A DNA stretch of 64,000 bases from Asterella californica (Eukaryota > Streptophyta > Marchantiopsida > Marchantiales > Aytoniaceae). Within the stretch, counting starts at the first letter, position 1. Each line of letters begins with the position of its first letter. Positions 1-11,360 of this stretch are shown piece by piece. The position numbers and the translations under genes are program-made. The stretch lies in assembly GCA_036924285.1 (NCBI GenBank), contig JAYKYS010000006.1, forward strand, positions 31,284,001 through 31,348,000, given 5' to 3'. The notes beneath the pieces were generated by a model. The model ran no database searches and was not told the DNA's origin. It worked only from the letters and a program-made list of their open reading frames with translations.

Positions 1-2370
1 GCGAGCTGCAGCTGAGAAGACGCAAAGGGAAGCAGCAGAGGCCCGTGCACAGAAGATGTTGACACAGTCGGTGGAAGCGCTTCGGAAGAAGTTCAACTAC
101 ACCGCGGGTAGGAAGTTACTTACCTTAGCTAGAGGATGGGACAGCGAGTCCAAAGCGATGTTGGTGGAATGCCGGGAGAGCATGTTCAGGTACTTGGATA
201 GACAGATCGAAGGAGTGAAGACACTTTATGGTCTTCCCTCGCTTCCGACACCTGCAACTGCATCTTCCCACGCTCCAGCACCATCAACTGGATCCGGAAT
301 GGAGAAGGAGGAGTTCAACCTCGCTGTGCACTTGGTGGTGACAGCGTTGGAAGCCGAGAAGACTCCAGAAGACGCCCCGGAAGACAAGAAGACGAGTCGT
401 CTTCCCAGGTATTCCGCGTGGAGGAAGCGACTTCTCCGGATCCCCATGAGGTTCCCATGGTCCCTAGTCCCGCACCCGTGCCTCAGAAGACGGAAGAAGC
501 ACCGGTCGACTCCGTTTCCCAGAAGACGCTTTTGTCTTCCGAAGCAGAAGCCGAAGCCGAGGAAGACGCAGCAGCAGCGACAGCAGAGCCAGCAAGAGAC
601 GATGAGGAGGAAGCCACCTCAGTAACACCCGAGGTAACTGCAGGGCTTTCTAGCTTATCAGAAGCCGCATTAGGAGCTCCGATAGGAGCAGATCAGGTAG
701 AGATTGCCTCCGTGCAATCTGAGTAGTTAGTAACTTCATTCACAAATCCAAATATAGTAGAATCGAACATGCTATCTTAAGGGTGGCAGTTTTTTCCATG
801 TAATATTAGTTAGGACACCATGTGGCAGCATATGTAGCGTAGGAAGGACAAGGTGGATGGCCAATTCGGGCAGGGGAACCGCGTGCATGTGAGGTAGCAA
901 CCTCCTGTCAGCGCCTCTCTCTCCCTGGTGGTCGCCTCCCCTGGTTCTCATGGCAGCGACATAAGTAGGATAGCAGAGTAAGAGATAGAGTTCTGCCTGT
1001 GCTACCAGTTCTGTAGAATTCTGTAGAAACTGCACACATCGATTCTATGGTGCAGGCGGACGAGACACATTAGAGCAGAGGGACAGGATAGGTGGTTCTT
1101 CGCACTACACCCGTTGTTGGAAACATACGAATAGTCTTGGAATATACATGAGGGGTCTGCATACTCGTACCAGGAGTGGTTCGAAGATGTAGATAGAAGT
1201 AGTGGACAGTCTAGGAACAGGGAACGGCATCCTCGTGCAGTCCTGTTAGCTAGGCTAGTGTGTCGAGGAGTAGACGCAGGAAGTAGAGGGAGTGAGCTTC
1301 CCAATGTCATTGTGACTTCTTCTCGAGGAATAGATTGTGGATTTGAATGCAGAAGCTTTGTCCATGTCTTCTGGATGGTGGGTTCATTGAATTCGCTCCC
1401 AATTGTGCATGGGAAGTGTTCTTCTTGAGTGGCGGTGACTGTCAGCAGTTGTGGAAGTGTAGCTTGGCTTGTTCAGTAGAGCACGTGGGATCTACGTACG
1501 AACGGTCTTCTGGGTAAGGGATCCCTGAAGACAGAGCAGTCAGAGCAGCGAAGTGAAGAAGAAAGAAGCCTTCTTCCCGCAACAGAAGACGACATCCTCG
1601 AGTAGAAGACGGTGCAACAGTACTCACGTTTGTTGTCTTCCTCTCCAAACTATTACAAGCAGGGATGGCTTGTTAGTCAGGATCCGGACTAGAAGCCTAT
1701 CAGAATCTTAATTTACTCTTTTCATCTTGTTTTCTCTTGTTTGGATTTTCTCTTCTTCCCCATCTTCCCTCATCTTCCCCATCCTCTTACCTTCTTCTAG
1801 TGAGCTTCTGAGACTTCTATTGAGCTTCCGTGAAGGTGAATGTCGTTGTAGTGCTGCAGGAAGACCATTTCCGTAGGCAGAAGCCTGAGAAGGCTATAGG
1901 GGGCATACACCCTGTGATTTATCTAACCCGTTGGAATGTGAGTGTGAGAGTGAGGTGTAACGACCGTTGCTAGTCGACTTCTGCGAAGCCGGACAGCCTT
2001 CTGGAGGTGCGAGAATACGAGTTGAACCCCCAGTAGACGAGAATCGCTTCGGGAAGACGATATCGAGAAGACCGGAAGAAGCAATCTGGAAGCAGGAAGA
2101 TCGTCTTCCCGAGCTTCTCTGTGAATAGTTGTGTGATATTGTAATTGGTAGTTGTTTGTTTAGTTCCAGAGCACCATTTGGCGTGTTTGGAAGACGTGTG
2201 GTTTTGTGAGAAGACGGGCTTTTTAGGCAAAACCCGTGTGTTTGTGTGTTTGAGCAGATCCTAGAACTTAGAGCAGCGATTACTTACGTAAATCCTCTGT
2301 GGGAACGATATCTTGTATACTAAATGGGCAAAAGGAGTAATCCTGCGTCACTACATATAGTGAGGAACCA
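1..2370 (+). repeat. Family A 5' LTR, 3' portion
   Basis: This segment ends in CA directly before a TTTT spacer and the PBS, as an LTR should. Positions 1 to about 2,270 match the reverse complement of 5,632 to about 7,900, inside the solo LTR. It includes the end of the X2 reading frame (to 726) and about 1.65 kb of non-coding sequence rich in GAAGAC and GTCTTC. The LTR start lies left of the window. Confidence 0.75.
2..726 (+). pseudogene. X2 C-terminal part, frameshifted copy (in 5' LTR)
   Basis: A second copy of the X2 protein encoded at 7,064-8,275. The frame beginning at base 2 matches X2 through the LARGWDSESK and DRQIEGVKTLYG segments to about base 390. A small deletion near 390-420 then moves the match into another frame, which ends with the shared VEIASVQSE-type tail and TAG at 724-726. 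Identity to X2 before the frameshift is high, by eye about nine residues in ten. The N-terminal part lies outside the window. Function is unknown; see X2. Confidence 0.7.
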
Positions 2371-2374
2371 TTTT

Positions 2375-2393
2375 TGACGTCGCTGCCGGGGAT
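2375..2393 (+). other. Family A primer-binding site, tRNA-Asp type
   Basis: TGACGTCGCTGCCGGGGAT lies four T's after the LTR end. It resembles the complement of the plant tRNA-Asp 3' end (TGGCGCCGTTGCCGGGGAT, recalled), with three mismatches. Position and shape fit a PBS. The mismatches suggest decay or a variant primer. Confidence 0.7.
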
Positions 2394-2694
2394 TTCATCT
2401 TAGTAACTTCTGTTCTAAGCTTCCTGGATCTGTGTGTCATTAGTTAGGTTCATCTCGAACTAACTTTGATTGTAGTTGAATGTGTTGTGGGACTCTATCT
2501 TGCTAGACGACGGGAACCGCAACCAGAAGTTGATAAGATACCTCAGGGAGAGTTGGAAGAAGCCGCTTCCCTGCTTCCAGGAACTCCTTGGAAGACTCGA
2601 TCTTGGAAGACTGCAGTGAATACAACGAGAAGCAGGAGAAGAAGACGTTTTGAACTTGTGATCGGTTGTTCAGTCATTTGGTCTCCCGGATCTA
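2394..2694 (+). other. Family A leader between PBS and gag
   Basis: About 300 bp of untranslated leader. Frame 1 becomes open after a TAG at 2,692. I see no further feature. Confidence 0.5.
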
Positions 2695-2736
2695 GTGGTA
2701 GAAGGAGAGAGACATCTGTTTTCAGTACTCTGGTGG

Positions 2737-4689
2737 ATGCCTCCGACCGGAGGAAGAAGCAGAAGATGCACGGGTAAAGATCCTGAGTGGGTAAACTCAC
2801 CCCAGCGAACCGCTTCTAGAGAGCAGCGGATATCCCTGAGACACCAAAGGAAAGAAGAAGAGCTCAGGAAGATCCGATCGATAGAGTTGGAAGAGCCTTC
2901 CATCTCGAGCATAATCTTTGGCGAAGACAGAAGCCAACCGGGTGATCACGTGTATAAAGTAGATTTTGGTACTGGTTACTCGGAAGACGTCTTCCCAAGC
3001 ACAAAAGAAGCTTCTCAAGGTGAGGGAAGACTGGAGGAGATTGTCCTAGACGTCTCGGAAGGTAACAATGACAGTAGCTCTGACTCAGAAGACGACCTTC
3101 GTGATTCAGACAGACCTGGACCTTCGAGAAGACCATCTCCACCACTTGGACCTGAAGAAGAAGGAAGTTGGCAGTCGCACCAGCCGGCAGTCGACATGGC
3201 TTCCCACACTCGGCAGAAGTACCATCCGTACGACGATGATGCTGACACGGACGACTTCATCACCATGTTCGAGACCATCTCTAGATCCAACAAGGAAGAC
3301 GCTGATGTTGACCGACTCCGTGTATTTCCCAGTTTGATCGTAAGGAAGGGAAGAAAGTGGATGAGTAAGACGTTGGATGATGGTGTAGTAATGGCCGCTT
3401 GGGCTACTCTGAAGGCAGCTTTTCTGAAGAGGTTCAGAGGAGTGGGCTACGATCGTATGACCCTCATAGAACTTCAGAGACTCGAACGGAAGAAGAAAGA
3501 GACACTGCGGGATTACACCGAGAGGTTTGAAGATCTCTTGGATCACATCCCTCAGAACCAAGGAAGGTCAGGTTACTGTGCTCAGCAAGTTGTGGACTGG
3601 TACTTGGGAGGATTGTCTCAAGATATGGAATTGTACTGCAGAAGAGGAGGAGGTGATGATTTAGCGGAGGTACAGAAGCATGCCGAGCAGTATGAAACCT
3701 CGAGCATCACTCGGAATATGACGAAAGACAAAGGGAAGACCTCGAAGAAGTCCAAGAAGTCGAAGAAGTCTTCTCGGAAGTCCAAGAAGAAGTCCAAGTC
3801 CACTGAAACTGATAACAGTGATTCGGAAGCAGCCTCTACTTCTGAAGAGTCTACTGTCGAAAGTTCAGAATCCGAATCTGAACAAGAGAAGAAGGCGCGG
3901 AAGAAGAAGAAGGAGAAGACGCGAGCAAGGGAGGAAGTTGTGCAGAAGATATCTCAAACCCAGATCATACAGTCTGCACATGATCCCCGCATCGATGAGG
4001 TTTTGAAGCAGTTTGCCGACCTGAAAGTTCATCTTTTGAACCAGAAGGACAAGCGGAAGCAACCTACGGCTTCCCGGCCAAACCTTTGGTGCAACCTTTG
4101 GTGCAACCTTTGTAACTCTTCCGAGCACACCAGAGATCAGTGTACGCAGGACCAAGCTGTCAACTGGGCAGGATGGGAAGAAGACGATGAGGGATATCTA
4201 CACGATCCCAGTGGGGAAACTTGCTATAGGATCGAGACGATCCAACCCTTCACTCCTACGCCTCCCGTCCAATATAATCGTTATGTACCGAGAGATAGAG
4301 CTAGCAATGTACAGACCAGGGCGCCTTGGCAACCTTCTTCATCACAATGACCTCTCAACCCTCTTCCTGGAGCATGCAATAATTGTGGAGAGACAGGACA
4401 CTGATGGTCCACCTGTCCTCATCCGAGAAGACAGATTGGGCAAGTGCCCTTGTGCGGGAATTGTAAGGAAGCCGGTCATTGTCCTCAGACCTTACGACCC
4501 CGACAAATGGTGAGATTTGCAGATACCACGCCTCCTGCAGAAGTAGCATCAAGTTCTAAGCTCGAGTTAGCAGTGGTACAGCACATCACGGTAGAAGAAA
4601 AAGATCCTGGGGATTGTACAGATTGTCTCCACATTGAGGAAGACGAACCAGACCCCGGGAAGCGCGAAGGAAAGGAACCTCAGCTGTAG
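2737..4689 (+). pseudogene. gag: Family A gag polyprotein with two internal TGA codons
   Basis: Gag packages element RNA into cytoplasmic particles. The frame opens at 2,695 (GTG); the first ATG is at 2,737. An acidic, serine-rich N-terminus precedes a Retrotrans_gag-like core at about 3,230-3,690 (AWATLKAAFLKRF, ERFEDLLDHIP). A long Lys/Ser/Glu tract follows at about 3,720-3,950. Zinc-knuckle sequences lie at about 4,090-4,140, at 4,375-4,420 (CNNCGETGH) and at 4,453-4,490 (CGNCKEAGH). The same frame is broken by TGA at 4,348-4,350, TGA at 4,402-4,404 and TAG at 4,687-4,689, then continues into the protease. A fused gag-pro frame is usual for such elements. The stops indicate an inactivated copy. 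Confidence 0.85.
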
Positions 4690-4710
4690 AAGACGACTGC
4701 AGCTCAGAAG

Positions 4711-5631
4711 ATGAAGACACCTGAAGAAGCGTCATCTTTCACTTTGACGGATGGTACTGTTTGGAATCCTGACCCGAATTCAGATAGTTGGCCTTCGGAG
4801 GAAGTCTTGGATGAAGCTGTGTTCAAGGTAAGTACCAGAAGCAAAGGGAAGTCAGAATCTCGTCAGAAGGACGTCAAGAAGAAGAAGCAGCGTAAGGAGA
4901 GGTCATCTTCTCCTGAGCGGCCGTCTTCTCCTACTTACGACCAAGAAGATCCGAAGTACTTTGCTCCTGACATTAGACAAGAGGTTGAAGCGATCATGCA
5001 AGAAGAGCTGGAGAAGAGACGGAAGATAGTACAGCAGCTTCCTACACCGACTACGGCAACACCTATCTCACAGGAACAGCCTCCAGTCGAGGGAAGACAC
5101 TATTCTGGTCTTCCACCCAAGGAAGCAGCTACTACATCTTCTCTGGTGGAAACTCCAGTCACTCTTCTGAAAAGATCCCCGTACGACTTCTTGCGAGACT
5201 TGTGGAATCAGAAGGCGGATGTAACCTTCCAACAGCTGTTGGATGACAACGCTGGTTACAAGAAGTTGTTACAATCTGTGCTTCGAGGATCGAGGAAGAG
5301 GAGGGCAGCTAAACTTCCCAAGAGCACCCCGATCCTAAGAATAGAGCATGAGGACTTGGGAGCCCCAGAACTTGATATGGAGATCCATGGCTGTCTTCTG
5401 AAGAAGGTACCCATTGATTCCGGCTCCGGAGTTAACATCATGACTGAAGAAACGGCGCATGCACTAGGCTTCACTGAGTTCCAGCCTACTCCGAGAATTC
5501 TCAGAATGGCGGACCAGACCAGAAGACGACCTTTGGGGCAACTGAAAGATGTCTTTGTAGTGACGAAGGATTTCTCCTTTTGCCCATTTAGTATACAAGA
5601 TATCGTTCTCACAGAGGATTTGCACAAGTAA
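4711..5631 (+). pseudogene. pro: Family A protease region, 5' part
   Basis: Aspartic protease region in the gag frame, separated from gag only by the TAG at 4,687-4,689. After a charged linker, an aspartic-protease-type segment starts at about 5,340. It contains the active-site motif D-S-G near 5,415 (VPIDSGSGVNIM). The apparent stop at 5,629-5,631 belongs to the inserted solo LTR, not to the protease. The missing second half (LIGRPWLYA) lies at 11,420-11,660. The enzyme would cleave Gag-Pol inside particles. Confidence 0.85.
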
Positions 5632-7063
5632 CGCTACTCTAAGTTCTAAGATCTGTTCAAACACACAAACACACGGGTTTTGCCTAGAAATCCCGTCTTC
5701 TCACAAAACCACACAAAACAACACGTCTTCCAGACACGCCAAATGGTGCTCCGGAACTAGACAAACAACTTCCAACTAAAATATCACACAATTATGCACA
5801 GAGAAGCTCGGGAAGACGATCTTCCTGCTTCCAGGTTGCTTCTTCCGGTCTTCTCGATACCGTCTTCCCGAAACGATTCTCGTCTTCTGGGGGTTTAGCT
5901 CGTCTTCTCACACCTCCAGAAGCGTGTCCTGCTTCGCAGAAGTCGACTAGTAACAGTCGTTACACCTTATTCTCACACTCACATTCCAACGGGTTAGATA
6001 AATCACAGGGTGTATGCCCCCTGTAGCCTTCCCAGGCTTCTGCCTACGGAAGTTGTCTTCCCGCAGCACTACAACGACATTCACCTTCACGGAAGCTCAA
6101 TAGAAGTATCGGAAGCTCACTAGAAGAAGATAAGAAGATGGGGAAGATGAGGGAAGATGGGAAGAAGAAGAAATCCAAACAAGAGAAAACAGGATGAAAA
6201 AGGGCAATTAAGATTCCGACAGGCTTCTAGTCCGGATCCTGACTAACAAGCCATCCCTGCTTGTAGTAGTTTGGGGAGGAAGACAACAAACGTGAGTACT
6301 GTAGCACCGTCTTCTCCTCGAGGATGTCGTCTTCTGTTGCGGGAAGAAGGCTTCCTTCTTCTTCACTTCGCTGCTCTGATTGCTCTGTCTTCTGGGATCC
6401 CTTATCCGGAAGACCGTTCGTACGTAGATCCCAAGTGCTCTACTGAACGAGTCAAGCTACACTCCACAACTGTTGACATTCACCGCCACTCAAGAAGAAC
6501 ACTTCCCATGCACAATTGGGAGCGAATTCAGTGAACCCACCATCCAGAAGACATGGACAAAGTTGCTGCACTCAAATCCACAATCTATTCCCCGAGAAGA
6601 AGTCACAATGGCATTGGGAAGCTCACTCCCTCTACTTCCTGCGCCTACTCCTCGACACACCAGGCTAGCTAACAGGACTGCACGAGGATGCCGTTCCCTG
6701 TTCCTAGACTGTCCCTGCTCTAATGTGTCTCTCCTGCCTGCCTGTAGAATCGGTGTGTATGTTCAGTTACTGCCGAATTCTACAGAACTGGCAGAGCTCT
6801 CAGAGAGCTTTTCTCCTACCTTGCTATCCTATTTAACCATCTGCCTTGGGAGGCGACCACCAAAGAGAGAGAGAAAGACGCTGACAAGAGGTTGTCACCT
6901 CACATGCATGCGATCCCTCTTCCCAATTAGCCCTCCACTGTATTACTCCTACGCTACCTATGCTGCCACATGGAGTCCTAACTATTTTTACATGGAAAAC
7001 TGCCACCCTTAAGATAGCATGTCCAATCCTACTAAATCTGGAAGTGTCGATTGAGTTCGCTAA

Positions 7064-8275
7064 CTACTCTGATTGCTCGGTGCCAATCTCTACATGATCT
7101 GCTCCTACCGGAGCTACTACCTCGACTTCTGATGGGCTGGGAAGCCCTGCACTTACCTCGGGTACCACTGAGGTAGCTTCCCTCTCCTCGCTCTTCGCTG
7201 GCCCTGCTATTTCTGCGGCTGCGTCTTCCTCGGCTTTGACTTCGGAAGACGGAATGGTCTTCTGGGAAGACGAGTCGAATGATGCGTCTTCAATCTTCTG
7301 AGGCACAGATGCAGTACTAGGGACCATGGCGATATCATAGGGGTCCGGGGAAGTCGCTTCCTCCACGCGGAATACCTGGGAAGATGGCTCGTCTTCCTGT
7401 CTTCCAGAAGACATCATGTCTTCCGGGGCGTCTTCTGGAGTCTTCTCGTCTTCCAACGCTGTCACCACCAAGTGTACAGCGAGATCGAACTCCTCCTTCT
7501 CCATTCCGGATCCTGTCGAGGGTGCTGGGGCTTGGGAAGATGCGGTTGCAGGTGTCGGAAGTGAGGGAAGACCATAAAGTGTCTTCACTCCTTCTATCTG
7601 TCTATCCAGGTACCTGAACATGCTATCTCTGCATTCCACCAACCTCGTCTTGGACTCGCTGTCCCATTCCCTAGCTAAGGTAAGTAACTTCTTACCCGCG
7701 GTGAAGTTGAACTTCTTCCGAAGCGCTTCTACCGATTGAGCTAGCATCTTCTGCGCACGGGCCTCCGCTGCTTCCCTCTGCGTCTTCTCTGTTGTAGCTC
7801 GCGCTTCTGCGGCTTCTCGCTGCATCTTCCAAGTGGTCTGCTCTTCTGCGAGGGTAGTGATCTTCTCCCGTACTCGGAGAACTTCCTGATCATGCTGCTG
7901 TACTCGCGTCTGCAACTCCTGGTTGCTCTTCCGAAGTTGTATCGACTCCTTGGCAGAAGCGGCTGCTTCCGCCTTGTACCTGGCTGCAAGCTTCTCCGTA
8001 GTGCGGAGACTAGCTTCCAGAGACTCCGTCTTCTGCTGGCTGTCTTCTTGTCGCAGCAAGGTGCGCAGGCCGAATCTAGGCTGTAAGGGCTTCTCCTGTG
8101 CCCTCGCTCTTCTTTCCAGCAACTCCATAGCGGGCTGGATCTCCTTCTGGAAGTAGGCACTGAACTCCTCCAGTCGTCTTCCTGCAGAAGACAAGTTCAT
8201 CCCCACCACTCGCTCGAGGGTGTCGACTTCGTCTTCCAGAGGCAAGGGAGCCTCTTCCACCACTACGGCCTTCAT
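7064..8275 (-). CDS. X2: coiled-coil acidic protein encoded inside the family A LTR
   Basis: 403 codons from ATG at 8,275. I do not recognise a catalytic domain. Residues about 70-190 form a strong predicted coiled coil, rich in Glu, Gln, Arg and Ala and including two copies of EKTQREAAEAR-like sequence. A conserved block follows (KFNFTAGKKLLTLAREWDSESK). The last 150 residues are acidic, Pro/Ser/Glu-rich and probably disordered. It lies in the same frame as X1, separated by one TAG and one AAG codon, so X1 and X2 may be one protein of about 750 residues. A diverged copy is at 2-726. It could be a structural or accessory element protein. Confidence 0.6.
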   Translation of the reverse strand: MKAVVVEEAPLPLEDEVDTLERVVGMNLSSAGRRLEEFSAYFQKEIQPAMELLERRARAQEKPLQPRFGLRTLLRQEDSQQKTESLEASLRTTEKLAARYKAEAAASAKESIQLRKSNQELQTRVQQHDQEVLRVREKITTLAEEQTTWKMQREAAEARATTEKTQREAAEARAQKMLAQSVEALRKKFNFTAGKKLLTLAREWDSESKTRLVECRDSMFRYLDRQIEGVKTLYGLPSLPTPATASSQAPAPSTGSGMEKEEFDLAVHLVVTALEDEKTPEDAPEDMMSSGRQEDEPSSQVFRVEEATSPDPYDIAMVPSTASVPQKIEDASFDSSSQKTIPSSEVKAEEDAAAEIAGPAKSEEREATSVVPEVSAGLPSPSEVEVVAPVGADHVEIGTEQSE

Positions 8276-8278
8276 CTT

Positions 8279-9376
8279 CTACGCACGAGAAGAAGCTACT
8301 CTTCTCATCTTCCGGGGTGGAAGACTCCTCGTGGCAGGAGCGGCTCTCCTCTTTGCGCTTCCTCGCATCGCAGTAGGAGTGCCCATCCATCCTTCGTCTT
8401 CTGGAGTCTTCGGAAGACTCCCAGGTGTTACAGAAGCTGTCTTCTGCTCCGATCGGGTACTCAGCAAGTCTTCCTCCGAGTCCGACTCCGATCCTGAATG
8501 GATGAGGGAGATGGGTGTCCTCGGTACACTTCTGTGGACCATCTTCCTCACTGGCGTGGCGTCTTCCGACCCACTAGACTCGTCTTCCCTCACCAGAAGC
8601 GTTTTCTGGTGAGAGCCGAGCCTCAGCTGTGGCATCAGAGTGGGAGGGGGCGTTGCTGCTGCCTCTCGGTCATCGTCTTCCGAGGTCTCCTCCTTCACCT
8701 CCTGTCGCTCCGTTGGCCCATACACTGCCAGCTGATCTTCCCGAAGATCCCCCATGGCTACATACAAGTAGCAGAAGAAGGGCGTCAGATGTCCTCCCGC
8801 CGGGGTACTCAAGTATGCTAGCTCCGTCTGTACATAGTTGTGGATGTACGCGCCCCAGTAGATTGGCACTCTGTCATCCCACATTGATTCCAAGAACTCC
8901 ACGTCCTGATCTCCTAAGTACCTTGTCTTCTGCGCTTTTCCCTTGGGGAAAAGATGCAGAAACAACTTCGTTAGAAGTCGCTTCTTCGGCTCCCGATAAG
9001 ACTCTATCTTCCAACCGTTCCTCCCCTGCCTGTCTTCCACGAAAAGGCAGGTGGTACTCCCAGGTACATGCCATGAACTCACAATCCTAGGCAAGATCTT
9101 CTTCTCGTACCAATATCCTCGGTTCTCGGTCTCAGGCCTGTGAAACGCCTTACGCCACCAGTCTTCTGTCCAGGAAGATGGTCTTCCCCGAGCAACTCCT
9201 GCCTTCGCAGGTACACGGTTACGCGGTGGTAACGCGGTCCATACCTCCTCCAGAAGCCCTTGATCTGCGAGGTTCCAGTCCCACAGGAAGAAGTCGAGAC
9301 CCAACTCCTTGAGGAAAGGAGTGGCCTCGGCCAATTCTGTCGCTGGTAACACCAGGCCTCGTGGATGCATCGACAT
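8279..9376 (-). CDS. X1: globular N-terminal protein encoded inside the family A LTR
   Basis: First ATG in frame is at 9,376 (MSMHPRG); the frame is open upstream to about 9,465. About 365 residues. Residues 1 to about 220 look globular, with Trp/Tyr-rich blocks (WYEKKILPRI, SSWHVPGSTTCLF, VPIYWGAYIHNYVQTEL). The style resembles the accessory 'putative plant transposon protein' domains of plant retroelements, a family guess I cannot verify. The rest is Ser/Glu-rich and basic, ending RKMRRVASSRA, possibly a nuclear signal. TAG at 8,281-8,279 ends it, and the frame continues into X2. GTCTTC/GAAGAC motifs are dense throughout. Confidence 0.55.
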   Translation of the reverse strand: MSMHPRGLVLPATELAEATPFLKELGLDFFLWDWNLADQGLLEEVWTALPPRNRVPAKAGVARGRPSSWTEDWWRKAFHRPETENRGYWYEKKILPRIVSSWHVPGSTTCLFVEDRQGRNGWKIESYREPKKRLLTKLFLHLFPKGKAQKTRYLGDQDVEFLESMWDDRVPIYWGAYIHNYVQTELAYLSTPAGGHLTPFFCYLYVAMGDLREDQLAVYGPTERQEVKEETSEDDDREAAATPPPTLMPQLRLGSHQKTLLVREDESSGSEDATPVRKMVHRSVPRTPISLIHSGSESDSEEDLLSTRSEQKTASVTPGSLPKTPEDEGWMGTPTAMRGSAKRRAAPATRSLPPRKMRRVASSRA

Positions 9377-11349
9377 ACTTGGAAGATCTGCTGCACTAAA
9401 CCACAAGCACCTACTATGAGCTGAAGGCTCAGTTCTTCCCGAGTGCCCACAGTCTAGCTTCCACTCTCAGAAGACGAAACTAGTCTTCCAGAAGACAGCT
9501 ACTCCGTCTTCCGGGATTCTAACAGTGCTTCCTAAATAGCTCTCGTCTTCCGAGCTATATCTAAACAATCCTATCTAAGCAAGGCCTCGCATGGATTACC
9601 AAGAAGACAACCCACCTTGCATTACATCCTACTTCCTATCAGAAGATACAAGATATGCGAGAAGTAGAGTATGAGAAAGGTTCAGAAGATGGTTGCGGGC
9701 TCCTGCGGTGACAGTGGCCTTTGGGAAGACACTTGGGACAGCTTCCGATTCAATGTCGTTCTCGGAAGACCTCTCGAAGTCAGACTTCCCTTCACTGGTC
9801 TCACCTGTCTTCTTCTTCCTACGCGCAACCTATCCTCACAACAGACTCAAAACATGTGCACTCTGTTCTTCTGACTTCTCACCTCTCATACGCACTCAGA
9901 AGAAGTTTGCTGCATGATGGGAAGACATGACCCTCGACCATTCTCTCCGGATTCTGCCAGCAATACTTCTCACAACTCTCTTCTAAGTTCGGGAAGAAGA
10001 AGGAACGGCTGCTATGGATCTGACAGAAGAGACCCGAAATGGACCCTCACGTCTTCTCGCTCATTTTGCCAGCCTTTCAGTCTTCTAGTCTCTCTGGGAA
10101 GATGTGGAGTTGAGAAGCTTGGAAGACCGGGAGGCACAGGCCTAGTTCCCGAGTTCCAACTTCTCGAAATAACACAACAACTCACCACACCACTCAGGCT
10201 TCGTATCAAGTCTCTCTAAACACAAAAGCAAAGCAAATCCACTCTTGATATGAATTGTGTTCAGTCGACTTCCGAAGACAGTCTTCCGAAGATGTCTTCC
10301 GAAGATGTCTTCCGAAGACAGTCAAGTTCAAGAAGCGTCTTCCGAGGATGTTCCCATCTTCCGAATCGTCTTCTATTTCAAGTTTCGGGGGTAGAGAGGT
10401 AGTAGGGTAGAGAAATTGATAGTTGGGTTCGCCAATTTGAAGACTAGGGGTAGGGAAGCTCGAATTGAGCTCGGGAAGAAGCAAGGAGATATCTTGACAG
10501 AAATTGGGCAGCGCTTCCGCGCCCAATGTTTCAATAGGAAAGATGGGGGGTGGGGTAATCGATCAGGCTGCCTGCACACAATCAAGGAAGCGCGGGGAGT
10601 ACCAGACAATGGCGAGAAGAAGTGAGAAGGGGAAAGAACAAGGGAAAGAACCTCTACAGTCTTCTTCGGCTCCCCGAGTTGCCTTCGACCTCCGCGCGCT
10701 TCTGGCTCTCGTCCTAGCTTCCAATGCGACTCCACACGACTGCGCCTGCTGTCAATTTCGGTCCACACCTCGATTCCACCTCTGCTTCTACTCGCCACTC
10801 TTCACTGTCAACTTCTCGGAAGCTCCACAGAAATGCCTTCGCTCTTTCTGCTGTTTGTGCTCCCGCAATCCGATTTCACCCTTCGCCTAGCTGCCAACGT
10901 ACTCTCTACTACCTCGATGTCTTACTCGATTCCTCTGTCAATGCTAGCTCGAAGTTCACTCTCTCAATCGATCTTCTTCAAGCGCACTGTGCTGCGGGAA
11001 GTTGGAAGGTGGCTAATGTGCTTCCTCGCGCATCTTCCCCGCAGATTAGGGGTTCTCGTCCTTGGTGTCTTCCTGACCTACCTACCTATTCGGTGCGCTA
11101 CAGTAGGTACACCTACTTGTTTACCCGAAAACTCGTGGTCAGGCCTTCGTGATCGGTGTCTTCCGGAAGACATGTGTCTTCCGCCGTCTTCCCATCTTCC
11201 GCCGCCTTCCTATCTTCCGAAGACGCAACTGAGAAGACGGTCTTCCGAAGACGGTCGTCTTCTGAAGAAGTCAACTTCTTATTACAAACAGCTCTTAAGA
11301 TCATCTTCCTGTTAAGGAAGACGTAACCTTAAGTAACAACGCTTCTTCA
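9377..11349 (-). other. 5' non-coding part of the solo LTR, GTCTTC/GAAGAC-dense
   Basis: About 2 kb upstream of X1 without a convincing reading frame. Overlapping Ser/Pro/Arg-rich frames here look like compositional shadows. The hexamer GTCTTC or GAAGAC occurs nine times in 11,158-11,266, and there is a run of near-palindromic CTTCCGAAGA units at about 10,270-10,325. Confidence 0.6.
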
Positions 11350-11360
11350 GTTATATAAAC
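11350..11360 (-). promoter_or_regulatory. TATA-like box near the family A LTR start
   Basis: On the - strand the sequence reads GTTTATATAAC, about 60 bp inside the LTR. The 3' LTR copy has TTTGTATAACTG at the equivalent place. It could drive X1-X2. The call rests on motif and position only. Confidence 0.35.

Noticed and set aside
1..7063. The inverted pair 1-2,270 / 5,640-7,900 as a foldback transposon or hairpin gene
   Set aside because: Explained by a solo LTR inserted in reverse orientation beside the element's own 5' LTR; the - strand copy extends on to a true LTR start at 11,419.
9600..11315. Long + strand frames over the solo LTR, rich in Ser, Pro, Arg and Leu
   Set aside because: They lie antisense to the LTR and reflect GTCTTC/GAAGAC composition; the equivalent frames are disrupted in the 3' LTR copy.
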